Below are positions 11,194 through 23,416 of a DNA stretch of 64,000 nt, piece by piece. This DNA is from Panaeolus papilionaceus (lineage: Eukaryota > Basidiomycota > Agaricomycetes > Agaricales), in the NCBI GenBank assembly GCA_015501605.1, contig JADNRZ010000020.1:248001-312000 (forward strand), read 5' to 3'. The notes under the pieces were generated by a model. The model searched no databases. It saw nothing but the letters and a program-made list of their open reading frames with translations, and was not told the DNA's origin. The position numbers and the translations under genes were made by a program. The first letter of the stretch is position 1; each line of letters starts with the position of its first letter.

Positions 11194-11925
11194 ATGCTTT
11201 TATTTCCGTCTTGCGACTTCTGTTTAGCCAATGCCTCTCCTCGCTCCCTCAGATCGACGTCCGCTCCCGTGTCCCTTGCTGTCGTTCAACGCGAGTTGAA
11301 TCAGGTACAAGTTACCGTTCAAGATGTTACTGAAGACATTACGACATTGACAATAAAAGTTTCGGAAGGGAGAAGGCTTCTTGACGATTTGTCGCTGCAA
11401 CTCCGTAGTCTTAGGACTGAGTACAACGAATTAAGGTCCTTCCACGAGAATATTTTAGAGACACTGACAGACCTTCGGGATGAGACAAACGGAGAACACC
11501 AGCGAGTCTCAGGTGCCGATGGGAAGAGTTCGAGGATGTCTGCGGGTATACCTACGGCGATGCCAATTGTGAAGCAGGAATTCAGGCCACCGGCCTTTAA
11601 TCCAAAAGCCAACCGTTTCTACGTAGTTCTGGTGGGCAAATGCCCAGGTGTTTATAGTAATTTGTGAGTCGACGCTGTTTGATTATATGGGACCATATCA
11701 AGGCTAACCTTATTTACATTTAGTTATTGGACCAAGAAGCTGACAAGCGGCCTTCCAGGAGGAGTTGATGCAGTTTATAATCGAGTGGACTCATATGAGG
11801 AGGCTATTGCAGCCTACGAGGAGGGTGCCTCAATGAATATGGTTCAATTTGCTGGCAGGAACTACCCGGCTGATGCGGCGGAATACGGTCCCATGACGCC
11901 TTTCAAGCCATGGGACACTCGTTAG
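11194..11925 (+). CDS. Viroplasmin-fold / RNase H1 N-terminal domain protein with coiled coil
   Basis: Exon 11194-11663, a 60-bp intron 11664-11723 (GTGAGT donor, CTAAC branch-site candidate, TTTAG acceptor), and exon 11724-11925. Upstream, TTTAG at about 11226 could be another acceptor, so the true start is uncertain. The first part has a heptad-like stretch (LNQVQVTVQDVTEDITTLTI, LLDDLSLQLRSLRTEYNEL) predicted to form a coiled coil. The C-terminal part reads RFYVVLVGKCPGVYSN, then after splicing FYWTKKLTSGLPGG and VDSYEEAIAAYEEG. This is the small RNase H1 N-terminal/viroplasmin domain (PF01693 type), which binds RNA-DNA or double-stranded nucleic acid. No RNase H catalytic domain follows. 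Stand-alone versions are common in basidiomycetes. The role of this protein is unknown. Confidence 0.75.
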
Positions 11926-13500
11926 GTACAATTCAAGTACATTGACTCACAAATTCCATGCTTTCTACCAATTTCAAATCTCAGTTGTGATAATGTGTCA
12001 GGTACTTAGGCACTTAGGCGTCGTTCCTGAGTCCAGCTCAAGGCGATTGTTGGAGGGCCGCTTCGCCCAGCAGCCAACACTCAACATATAGAGACGTTCA
12101 GATAGTGGTTGCATGGATCCACTCGCGTTTTCACTGAGTATTTTAACCCAAACAAAGGTCTCATTTTATCATTGTTATACAATTTTACTTACTTACTAGG
12201 ATGCCCTCATCAACGGTCCGATGTGGTATCGAGGCCGAAGGAAAATAGTCGGTTTATGTGTATTATTCGTGTTATTGGGGTTGGCAGGTGTCAGAAGAGG
12301 ATGTCCATTGCAATTGTCTCTCTACTCATGATCATGCCACCTGATATGCACTGACTGGTCTGTCACAGTCACATATTGACTGGATAAGCGCTCGTAGCAC
12401 AATCGCAGACCTCCACTGACTCGACGCGTCAAGATAAATACTATGTATCTTCAGCCACACTCCTTGGAAAACTTGTCAATAATTTAACCCAAATAGTAAT
12501 TGGAATATACTTGAACGAGGAGCTCTTTTAAATTGTGAAATTCAAGTGTCGATGAGGAGCGCGGACCGCTTAGATTTCGTAGACAGCATTTGATTTGTGC
12601 ACAAGAATAGCAAAAGAAAATTTGCATATAGTAATCCACGGCTAACTGTGGATGCCAGAAATTTACCAGTAGCAGGAGCCGATGACGCAAGCCGATCTGC
12701 CTTCAGAACAAAATCGTTCTTGAAACGTGGAAGGTTGGGTTATATAGGAGCGATCAAGAATGCAAGGTCAAGAAGAGAAGATTCGAATAACTCACGTGTA
12801 GGTTGTGAAACAGTATCTCGACTATCGAGCCGTTGGCTTACATTCAGAACCCAAGCCAACGAATTACGCGCCTTCCTAGGCCATCCAGGTAAATAAAATG
12901 ATACCACATTGGCTCGAAACAATCCGCCATGCGGAAATCTCAACCGGTATCCGATCCGACCAACCTGATAACGACATCCAACACCCGCTGCATAGGTTGC
13001 TAACAATTTGGCTCATCACGAGATGTGCTGCCGAAGTAAGCTGATGCACCCAGGTAAGTACTTGACCGACTGGATAGCAGCCACAACGCTCATAGATCCC
13101 AGCACATTCGTCACGACTCATTCAATTCATACTGCCTCTTCATACTGAAAGCGTCTTTCGTCTAGTCCTGGGTAATAACCTAGGCCTCAGGGTAAGGAAA
13201 AAATGTCGGTACCAACCGCATGGTCGAACTTGGCCCGGAAACGTCACGCTAGTACTGAACTATAGAAAGAATCATCAAAACAATACTCCCGCTCATATCC
13301 GATGGTATAAGTTAGAAATAAGGATGGTCAGCAAATAAGGACTCGACCGAACGCCACTGGGACCATCCTAGACCGACATTGTATGGTAAACATCATGGCC
13401 AAACCAACCCACTACCAGTAAAGAGCTTTTCCGATGCACAACAGGCATAATAGAGACCTAATCAATTTAAATCAAAGCAATCACATTCCCGCTCCCAAGG
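11926..13500. other. No gene recognised
   Basis: Short frames only. ACTTAGGCACTTAGGC-type short duplications occur at about 12001-12020. Nothing else was identified. Confidence 0.4.
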
Positions 13501-15000
13501 AGATCTCCTTCCTTCACTGAGCATACGACTACTTTGAGTCCGCCAAACAGCCCAGGGTCATCCAAGAAAACCTGGCCTCTGCATCTTTATCGCCAGAACT
13601 TGCAAAGACCAAGAATTCGTCTCTAATTTCGCGAGGGATCTCAAATTCCCCAAGTCCTCTCTCGTCAACTCTCCTCGTTGCCCGCAGTTCCTCTACGGAT
13701 AGTGGGATGAACAGCATTTCCGGCCTTGATCACGTTTTTCGAGTCTCCGCCCTCTACTCTCTCGACTTCGACGACCGTAGGAAAGAAAAGGTCGGATCGC
13801 TCGAAGTCGTGGTCGGATCCGCCATACTTGCGAAAACAATCAAAACACACTCTGACTGGAAATGTTTCTTGTGCTGATGCACTGTGAATCCGCCCAAAGC
13901 CGTAGCGTTAATTTGTGTAACCAGAGGGGATAAGTGAGGGTTATTAGAGATGGTGGAGAGGGCAGTGTTGTTGCGGGATTCATTATCAGGAACAGAAGGA
14001 ACAGGTGGTAAAAATTTCGGCGCATCGCTGCGAGACAAGGGGGATCGCGATGGTTTGTCGGCGGGACTCAAGGACATGTCTCTAACATAGGCATAGGCAG
14101 GACAGAAAGACAGATCGGTGAATCGAGACACAGGTCAATTACGGTTTGCCACGGGATCCCGAACGTCGTTTGATTCACGGTTTCCTACAGTCTAAGCCAA
14201 CGTGACCAAGGCTCTACATTTGGAGCAGATGTGAGCGTATTGCTGGGTGTTGGGACAGGTTCCAGCGTTGTATCATCGGCAAGCATCGCGTCTGGACTTG
14301 GGTTTGGAAGAGCGACGGTCCGAGGGTTTTCTAGACTGAGAAGATGAGTCGGCTCTGGCGGATGAACTCGCTTCCCCGTGTTGCGTCCATAAGATGCTAA
14401 GGTCATCGAACTGATGTTGTCGACAAGAGCTGAGTCTCTGCGTCGCTCGGACAGTCTTTTCGAGGAAGGTGCCCCTTTTGTGCTTTTCAGTGGGCATAGA
14501 TCGGAAGAGTTTTCGAATCGATTTCCCGTAGGAGTCAAGCCGGAGGCTCGATGAGGGGAGACGAAGACAACGGCCTCACCCAAGCGATCGCCTGGTCCTC
14601 GATCATTGACCGTCTAAAGAATTCAGGGTTTTGGCCCTGGGTTACGATGGATATTATCATCGTCATGCCTTTCAAACTCGATGTCAAGGAGTATCTATCT
14701 TAGTATCTGACCCAGCACATCTCAAGTTTGCCAACAATCGTGAGATTGAAATCGGAAAGGGCTGCTCCTCGGAATCATTTTCCGAGTCCGAACTTCTACC
14801 TGGCATGCTAGCTGTTCCAGTAAACCTTGTCCCCGCAACTCCCTCATCGATCAATCCAATGACTCCGTCCCCCTCGATGGTATCCAACTTCTTGGCTAAA
14901 CCATCGTCGACTGTGGTTTCGCGCTTATCCCAGCGCATCGTTTTATCATGGGCCCGCGCGATTTTTTCGTTGACCAATATGGAGATTAGGTTTTATAGCG
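13501..15000 (-). other. Possible low-complexity protein-coding remnant
   Basis: Minus-strand frames 14977-14684, 14583-14185 and 14131-13754 are Ser/Pro/Asp-rich (for example DKPSRSPLSRSDAPKFLPP and SSDSENDSEEQPFP), the composition of disordered fungal proteins. Splice signals joining them were not convincing, and the plus strand is also open at 14631-15152. No function is proposed. Confidence 0.2.
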
Positions 15001-18000
15001 ATTATTTCTCAATATTTCAACGGAATAACAACCACCACGCTGGAGATGAGCAGGAGTCCAACGACTTGAGGTGCAACACACCGCTATTCTCGCTGTTTCG
15101 CGGCCATGATAAGTGCAGCATGGAACTTTTCGCCATTCATTGTTGCAGTTAGTCTCATTTCATCGAGAATTACATACTTCTTTCCTTCCTTCTTCTTTCA
15201 GCGACTTATCTCGCATCTCAGAAACTCGTGTCATCTGTGCATTACTCTGCTGGTGTTGAAAAGGTTACAGTGAATATCATGAGATTCATAATAGGAGGAA
15301 GAAGCAGGCGTGTGAACATCATGTCCAACTACCGAAGTTCAACACAGCATCAATTTGCATCCCTTCCTTTCTTCAATCATCATCTGAGTTTCGGGGTAAA
15401 CTGCTTTCTATGATTTTAATCTGTTTATTCCACTCTGACTCGCTGTCCGACTTCAAAACTACAATTTCCGTTTTTCCGACGGCCCCAGAAATACGACTCC
15501 TCCCGACCACCTACTACAATCCATTGCTACGTAGTGGCATCCTGTGTTTCCTGAACACTTTCTGTTATACTTCTTGGGCCCTTCTACCTTTTTATGCAAT
15601 GGATAGGTTTCAATTGATGGATAAATTGTGCTACTATTCGTCTGGGCTGGAGAAAAATAAGGGTTGTTGTCTTTCCTCCGTTGAGCGTCGGCGTGCTTAG
15701 ACGATCTCACTCAATTTTGATGGAACAATCTCAAGTTCATGTTTAATGGATTTTGAGGCTTAAATCAGGCAATTAGCTCTTTGAAATCGTACCCTCGCTT
15801 ACTTGGCGACTTTTTTCATTCTTCATTTCCTCTTTGATTGGGCTGGTGGAGCTGTGTGTGTAGACCAGCTGGATACTCGAAAGGGCACCCTCGCTCTTGA
15901 CAGAGCTTTTTTTTCTTTCTTCACCTGTGTTGATTTGACCTCTGGGTTTTATGTTACTCGCACCATTCATTCTGCTGGGAATTATTATTTCTTTTGGGAG
16001 GGTACCGCCAGGATGGTGATTTGCAGCCCTGGATGTGTCGGAAAGGTTTTCAGTGGAATGTAATTTTAGCTTTCATCATCCCGCTTGTCATCCTTCGGAC
16101 GAGCTTCTGTCCCATTTCTGCTATGCCCAAGACTCATCCACAACACCACCTACTTGAATTTCCTCGACACAATGTCTTTGGAAATAAGACAAAACAGCGC
16201 GGTTTCCTCATGGGACGTGCGCTGTGATACCTGGTCAAGGGCATGGAAAAAATGGGCGTGGCTTATGCGATCACATGGAGAGTCGTAGGGTTTGGGATGG
16301 GAGTGTAATTCCTTCAGAGGCAGCCCCCATTTTAATTAGATTCCGCCCTTACAACTGACATTGAGAGCCCTTATTGCTTCTCAGAGAATCAACATGGCGT
16401 TGCTGGATGAAAATCCGCTCACAACGCCTACAAGTGTACGACATCGTCTCGCACAACTCGTCTTCGGTGGACGATGTCACCTATTCAAAACAACCCTGCC
16501 CCCTCAGTCAATTATCGCGCTTTGTGATGCACAGGGATAGTACACGCTCATGAGAGACTCCATCGATTGGTCTTCAGCGACGAATGGATACCCTTCCTGC
16601 ATCACACCTGCAAAATCGCTTTCTTCAGAGTCAATCATCTTCCGCTTTCTTCACAACTTCAGTACTCCCATGTTTAATGACGTCTCCATATTTCTTCCTC
16701 TTGGACTACCTGGTTACGCCGACTCTCAGCGCCCAAACCTTCATAGAATCCAGTCGCACCAAGATTCTCCCCACCACTTCGTTGAAGAGCACCAACTCTG
16801 AAGACATCGCGGTTTTTAACCGCCAAAGGCTGGATAAAATCAAGAAGACAATTCGTTCTATGTTGTACAAACTGCGACCTGGGAACTGCGACGACTGCCA
16901 GTTTGTGGAGAAGCATTACGCTGGGGCTATCTTGTACATGTCCTCCTTGGTGCCAGAACTCTCTTCCTTCCTTCCTTTTCAGCATATTTTTCCGCCTCCT
17001 GGTTCAATAAGGACGAAATAGCTCCCACCCCCGCCTCTATCTCTTCCCCCATCCCCATCTCCATCGCGGTCGCCGTCATCTCCACCACAACGTCCACCAC
17101 TTCCACGTCCAGTCATTGTAGAATTGCCCACACGACCCACCCTCAGATCATTATGCTGGGCCGCTGAGACGACTCTCAATGCTTTGAACCTTCCTGGGCT
17201 ATCTGGGGCTCTGTTTGGGGACATGAACAATGCTGTATGGTGTTCAATTCAAGCCAACGGTGCGTGTTTCTCTCGTCCTTTTGATCGCCCCGATCCTTCC
17301 TCGCTCTGATTTCTTCTACTTGATATATACGACGTCACAGTCATGGTCTATGGTTCAACTTCTCATCGTCGCACAAGACTCGGCCAATTTCAATGGTGCC
17401 ACATTGGGATTTACCAGGCATATACGTTCCCTGCTGTCGTCCTTCAATCAAGACAGCCAAATCCCTAGGCTTCAAATTCAACATCGGGTCCAAAGAAGAG
17501 TTTCAGCACCGCTGTCAAGTGCGGTATATATTCCCGGAACTATGTCCCCTCTCGCCTCTTATCCCACTGAACTGGATGCACATCCATGGGCTGCATGTCA
17601 TACCTTACGACATTGCTTTGTTGCACCAACTCGATAAGTGGTATGAAAGTCATACAAATGGCTCGCCTGATCACAGCCAAGACGCGGATAGGATGTTCGA
17701 GTTTCTGCAGCGCAAGCAGGAAACACGTCTTGTGCCACTGAGGATGGGTCATCCGCGGCATCGTGAACCTTTGAAATTTTAAGCAACAGTTTTATGGAAA
17801 AGGTCAAGTCATTTGTGGAGGAGAGCTGTCATAGACGCGCCTCAGATGAGGAGTGGATCAGGCTGTGTTTTCGTTTTACTGTTGCGATCCCTTCACGGGA
17901 GTTCTTTCTAGATTTCCTCTCCTAGTCTTTTTTTATCTCCGTCATTCTCGTCGTAATATTCCACTTTACCCATCGCCCTCGTTGTCGTATTGCTGTCAAC

Positions 18001-18057
18001 CTTGTTTTCCGTCATTCTATCCAACCTCCTGCTATCGTCACTCTTGATTATTTGTCC
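15001..18057. other. No confident gene
   Basis: Plus-strand frames at 16584-17021 and 17393-17782 are the longest but have no recognised domains or clear splice partners. Pyrimidine-rich tracts are frequent, for example at about 17010-17110 and 17860-18060. Confidence 0.35.
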
Positions 18058-18460
18058 CTGAGTTGGGGTGCTCGTTGAACGTTCAAACCAGATATCTAGA
18101 TTACCGTCATCAAAATAGTTGAATGGTGACTTTGTTCTCGTACTTTCTCCCTGCATCCGCCGACGGCGATGTATACGCTCAAAATCAAGTCTTGAATCCT
18201 GAGTGTCCTTTTCACAGGTTATCTGGTTTCATGTTGAATCTCATTCGCCTATGTGTCTCCTTTTGTGTTCCATTTGATGGACTTGACGGTCATCAGACTT
18301 TGTCGCCCACCGTTTCTCCAAAGAGACCACCTTTTTCACTCTTCCTCTCTCGATTCATCTAGCCCTCTTTTATCACGAACCCTCGCCGATTTCCACCCAC
18401 GCCTTTGAGCTGGGAAATACCCGTCGTTGACGTGTTTCATCTACCCTCCACCCACCGCCG
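18058..18460 (-). repeat. Diverged inverted copy of the dispersed repeat also found at 31,966 and 56,858
   Basis: The reverse complement begins near GGGTGGAGGGTAGATGAAAC and aligns, with many substitutions and small indels, to the first 400 bp or so of the copies at 31,966-32,831 and 56,858-57,714. Shared blocks include GGAAATCGGCGAGG, TGGTCTCTTTGGAGAAAC, GGAACACAAAAGGAGACA-like and TCAGGATTCAAGACTTGATT. Similarity stops after the CGAGCACCC.AACTCAG block. It is the oldest of the three copies, and no coding capacity was found. Confidence 0.75.
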
Positions 18461-19037
18461 TAACTCATACCAGTTATTCCCGACTGCTTTTTCACAATAG
18501 GTTCACCGCCTTGATACCTCCTGCCATCTGCTTTCCATTTCCCTTCGGTGTTTTATAGTCTAAACTAGGAGGACATTTGGCACTCCTGTTTGTAACCCAC
18601 CAGCTGTCCAACCAGGTCTTCGTTTTTTTCCTGTCTTTTTCAAAACTGGTGTATTAAGAAAATGATGTAAATGTGCGTAATATACATGTTTTCAACCATA
18701 ATTTCAAATTTCTCCCATCAGCTATCCCTCACTCCTCCGAAGAACGTGCACATTTACTACAACCTCCACATGCGACATAACCTCCTATTTGCATCACCGC
18801 TTTTTTTGGTGTTTTTTGCTGGGGACCAGGGTGATCAAAGCTTGAATTTTCGCTCTTCAAGGTCTATTTCCAAGAGACAAATACAACAAATATCATGGCA
18901 AGTACATATAACTAGAAACAACGACCAAAAACCGCTGCCAGAGTGAGAGGAACTCCCGCGTTTCAACGGCAGGATCTACAGCATCATACCCACGCAGGAC
19001 TGCTGCTGCTGATAGAAGAATGAGAAGGCTGCTATCA
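18461..19037. other. No gene recognised; 3' flank of the KDZ gene
   Basis: No convincing exon. CTGCTGCTGCTGAT occurs near 19000. The region between the dispersed repeat and the stop of the transposase gene would be a place to look for the element's terminal inverted repeat. None was recognised by eye. Confidence 0.35.
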
Positions 19038-19784
19038 TTAGCACTCGCCGGTGAAATAATTGTGTGCTAAATATTGTGTTCTTAACATAAGCATCCAGTT
19101 GGTCCCTAGACAAATAGGACGTACACTTGAGTAAGACACCTGCCATGTAACCCCTGATTCGCCCATAAACACATCATTAGCAGCATGGATCTCATGGTGG
19201 ACTCTAGCTCTGTTGTGGCATAGGCACGTAAAAAAGTAAGCAAGACCCTTGATTTCCTTGACTTCAGTCACAGCTTGGAGTTCCAGGCAATCAGATGATC
19301 CACATACCTGCATATGTTGTGATATCCACCCTTGTGCATCAACGTCTGAACTACCAATGATGTGGACAACGCTGTCCTTTAAATATGCAATGCAAAGGAT
19401 CCAGCCTGTCAATTCTTCACAATAAATCGGAAGAATCCACGTGTCCTTCATCCAATATGCCGTATGCTTTGTCTTCTCCCACAAGAGGGACAGATCTGTA
19501 GTCGTCTCCATTCCTGCAAAAGCATCAGAAGTGAAAATGGCGCAGTCCCAAGGCCGAGATGAAACTACTGTATCTTGCTGAGTGAAAAAAACCTGCTGAA
19601 GCAGAGGCAAGCAGACGTCAACGCAAATGTCATTCCATGCCAAAGTTCCATGACCTTGAACCAGGGGGCTCTGGTTACTGATGAAATTCGGATTGTCCCA
19701 TGAAAGTGCGGTGCCTCCATGCAAAGGATAACGGGAAAACTGGGCATAGATAAAGGACGGAAGACTCGAATCCAGAGTGATTGG
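19038..19784 (-). other. Catalytically degenerate Ulp1-like domain in the KDZ C-terminus
   Basis: The last exon encodes 248 residues in phase with the transposase. YWMKDTWILPIYCEELTGWI aligns by eye with the YTRYSENHIWVIPIHRPSSEHWV region of the intact protease at 28 kb. The catalytic His of the HW pair is Gly (TGW). The HFDS aspartate position reads HIIGSS. No Q..DCG motif is found; the C-terminal WMLML stretch follows GTN directly. The fold may persist, but Cys-protease activity is not expected. Confidence 0.65.
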
Positions 19785-22700
19785 CTGTGAGAGGGATCAT
19801 AGGATTATTAGAAAACGAGTCTACACGTGTTACAGCGGTCAAGTCAAAACAGCGTACCAGTATTGAGCGTGCTGTTGGCCATACAAGGGTAACAGTCGGC
19901 CAAGGTGGATGAGGTATTTGTTCAACAGCAACTCCAAGACCATTGAAGTCTGGAAGAGACTCGGAGGGTATCCTATTAAACCAAGAAACGTCCGGTGGTG
20001 CGTCTGAGATGTAAGATTCTGTCGAACAATCAGAGTTGGGAGATGAAGAAACACTGGATGTGTCATCGATATCGGTGCTGGCATCTGAATCCTCTGAGAA
20101 ACTGTCTTCGTCTAAACCCTCCCATCCGCCGAGAGAGCTGAGTGTTGGAAGATGCTCCGGCTTGCCGAGTAGGCTCTCAACAAAGTAGGCAGCTGCTTCA
20201 ATATGGTCATCATAACGCTCGCATCCCACCAGGTCTGTCGTCCACTCTGACTTCAAATGCAGTAAACCATCGCGGTATTGCGTGAGTTGGACTCGCAGAC
20301 GTGCATCTATTGAATCATAAGCTCGGCTCATGTAATGGCAATGCAACTTACTGTGCGGGAGACTCAACGCTATTTCGGCGGCGCGGATCTCTCTTCCAAA
20401 CCAACAGCACATATTGTCTGCTTCCAGTTGTAGCCTCTCCAACTCTTCGTCGCAACGGTCAATTTGCAATAGGGCTTGAATGCCGTCCTGTGTCGCAGGG
20501 TCGATCTCCCAGTCCATCAGGTCAAATTTACTGGCAGCCAAACAGACGTTCTCTGTGAGGGAGTGAGCTTGCGCACGCAATTCATGAACAGCAGTGGGAA
20601 GGGGTTTGGGAAGGGGAAGCTTGTAGTGGGGTTTATATAAGGTCTTCAACTTAGTGCAATATTGGTTATATTTGGCAATCTTGGTCTTCAGGCTGGCTGA
20701 GTGCTTTGATATGGAGGCGCGGATGCTCTGATGGAGCTTAGTACCTGCAACATCGGACAAGGGCATCAGCAAAGGTAGCACATTGACTGGGTTATATATG
20801 TTACCTAGGGCAGCGCTTTTCCCTCCTGAAGCCTGTTTGAGACGATCTGTTTCGGCAAATACTTCGCCTGCCTGCCTTCTAATCTGGATTTTACAGGCAT
20901 GTGCAAACAAAAGAGTGCGAGAAAAAGTCTCGTCAAGGTCGCGAAGCGCGGGGAAGACACCATGGACCTGGAAAGACGAAACAAGACCTTCAATTTTTTC
21001 TGCCAGAGAAGGCAATTTGGGACCACCCCTCCGACCGCGCCTTTTACGACGTCCTGCTCTCGATAATTGATCGTGAGCGGAAGTGATTGCTTCCTCGAGT
21101 TGATCAGCCTTTTTCTGAAGTGCAAGAATTGTGTCGATTTTTTTTTCGAATTGGGCCGGTGTATCTAAGAGAGAGAGACGCTCTGCTTTAATGAGGTACT
21201 TATCAAGAGAGTATGAAGCAAATCTTACCCAACTTCGACAACTGTGTCTGTCTTTGGTGTTCCCATTGGGAACGAAGTTCGCTTTGGTCCTTGTCGATGG
21301 CGTTTAGCTTGTCTGTTGCTTTAGTTCTTCGATATTCGACATTTTGGAGCCTTCGTCTGAGCCAGTAACCTAAACGTTGACGTGCGTCATGAGCAATGAA
21401 GTCGATAAATCTGTCTGTGATGAAAAGCCTCCGAGCACGCTGTCCGAGGATAGTAAAAAGTACTGTGAGTCAGTAATTTCATGTGAAAATGTGAAAACCG
21501 TATCAATACGAACAGATGATGAACGGACCAAAACTATCAACTTCCGCATTCGCGACCAAACGCGTTCAACACCTTCACCGTCTGTGAGACCTAACCCGTC
21601 GCATAACCTCGGATTGTACCGCAATTGACAGGACCAACGATGGGCATAAGCATGCATGGCAGTTGTTGCGAAACGGACACGCGGGGATATGTGGGGGGTA
21701 ATATATTGTACTTCAACATGTGAGAATCATAACTAATTGAAGATAACGAACTGACGCACCATCTTGACACTCTTGTCGAGAACACAGCCAATATCGTATA
21801 GAACAGTGACAGTGGCGTTTTCAGGGACAAATTGAAAGAACCATAAGATGAGGGCTACAGAGTATTTTTGTCGTTCTCCCGGGGAATCGATGTTCGCCAA
21901 AAACAAAGGTATATCATGACGGCAGACTAATGACATCAACCCGGTGTCATCATATTTGGCTGAATCGGATGCGCCTCTCGTATCTTCTTTCGCGGCCTTG
22001 AACGACTGTTCGCAATGATCAGACCTTTTTGTGACCTTCCTGCTGCGGTTGCGAGCACGATCGATGTCATCTCCAACTCGGTCCACAAACTCTTTCGGAA
22101 TTATGTTTTTGGGCTCGTGAAAGGGGGTACCTGAGCCTCCGTGGATAGAATGGCGGTGATGAAAATTGCCGTCTGTAGCAATTAAGAAGTCGCCACCCCT
22201 GAAATCATGTCAGTTTTGATGTCAGTATGCTGCAAGGAATGTATTCACCTGGCCAGAGGGCGCCCAAAGGTAGCAGAAGAAAAACAAGCGGGGCATCTCT
22301 TGCTCAATACTTGAGCGCACGACGACGTTCGCATATCCTGAAATTGGTTATTGTATAACATCAGAAACGTTACCAGAATAATTACAGAAGGTGAACAGAC
22401 CGGCGCATGTAATGCTCTTGCAACTTGGTCCGCTTCGTGGAGGGCTGCTTGTAACTGCTTTTCAACTTGAATTTGTAACAGATCAAGCCATTGCGTCGCA
22501 TAGCCAAGGCCTTTTCGAAAAGGTTCTTTAATTCTCTGCCCCTGTAACGATGATGAATCAGCGCGGTAGGCGTTATGTTTTGACCGAGCTCACCTTATTA
22601 TTCAATAAGTAAAAACCCCGTCGCTGATAAAATGAACTCAGAGCATGAGCTAAAGCATTTACCGCGTCACATGAGCGCTCAAAAAGGGCAGCGTAAAAGT

Positions 22701-23416
22701 GTAGCAGGTCTATGGAAACGGCCATTTGGGGTTGCACCGGTGATGTAGGAAAGAGACCGTGATTGACGAGGACCTGTTGGGTGGACTTGCAATTGCAGGT
22801 TTCAACGACAACAGTTTGACAATCTAGCGGTAGTATATTATCAGTAACGAGTGGGACAAAGTGATTCCTGCTTACGATCGAAGTATAGAACCAACACTGA
22901 GACGTTCTTAGTCTGCGGGCAAGGGCTTTGCTCCAGACTCATGCAGCGAGAACGGATAACTGAGGGGACGGATTCGACTACTCTTGTTGAGGATCGTGCC
23001 ACATATTCCAGATAGTCATCTATGAGCGTCGGAATCAAGGCAAGCCATGGGGCTTCCTTCTCATCGTCGGCGATGCGAGGAGAAGCGTCAGTAGCCCCAC
23101 TTTCAGGAGATTTAGATGAACAAGTTTGAGGGACTTTGGGTGGTTTGGGAGCCGTGGAGGGTTTGTGCGGAGCTGGATCCCAAGAAGAGTCTCCTTTAGG
23201 ACAGTCGTTGGTGTCTGGGGAGGATTCATGATTGACTTCAATGGTACGTGGTTTTGTAAAGAGGCACGAAAATTGACGCTGTAAAGCCATTAAACGGGAG
23301 TCGGCATCAAAGGTGCCCCACGCTGATGCTGATGCTGACGCAGTGTTCAGCTTCCTCGCTCGCCTGTTGCGTGGACTAGCAAGGACTTTTTTCTTTCCTT
23401 GAGGCGGCACAATCAT
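19038..23416 (-). CDS. KDZ-superfamily transposase with fused, degenerate Ulp1-like protease domain; one apparent frameshift
   Basis: Ten exons were assembled: 23416-22876, 22823-22594, 22541-22386, 22337-22249, 22198-21760, 21710-21514, 21439-21229, 21164-20805, 20744-19858, 19784-19038; introns are 48-74 bp. The total is about 1285 residues if one missing base is allowed for. Hallmarks of Kyakuja-Dileera-Zisupton transposases appear in order: a C.C cluster (ETCNCKSTQQVLVNHGLFP) and SIDLLHFYAALFERS (residues about 190-225), LSKRCPACF (about 325), GGDFLIATDGNFHHRH (about 340-355), DDTGLMSLVCRHDIPLF (about 425), TVLYDIGCVLD (about 475), AMHAYAHRWSCQL and GLTDGEGVERVWSR (about 505-535), LGYWLRRR (about 575), then a long helical region with TKLHQSIRASI and CDEELERLQLEADNMCCWFG. 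Residues about 1037-1285 resemble the Ulp1 protease but lack catalytic residues. Exon 6 is 197 nt and needs 198 to stay in frame. TET/JBP and protease genes follow upstream on the same strand. Confidence 0.88.
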
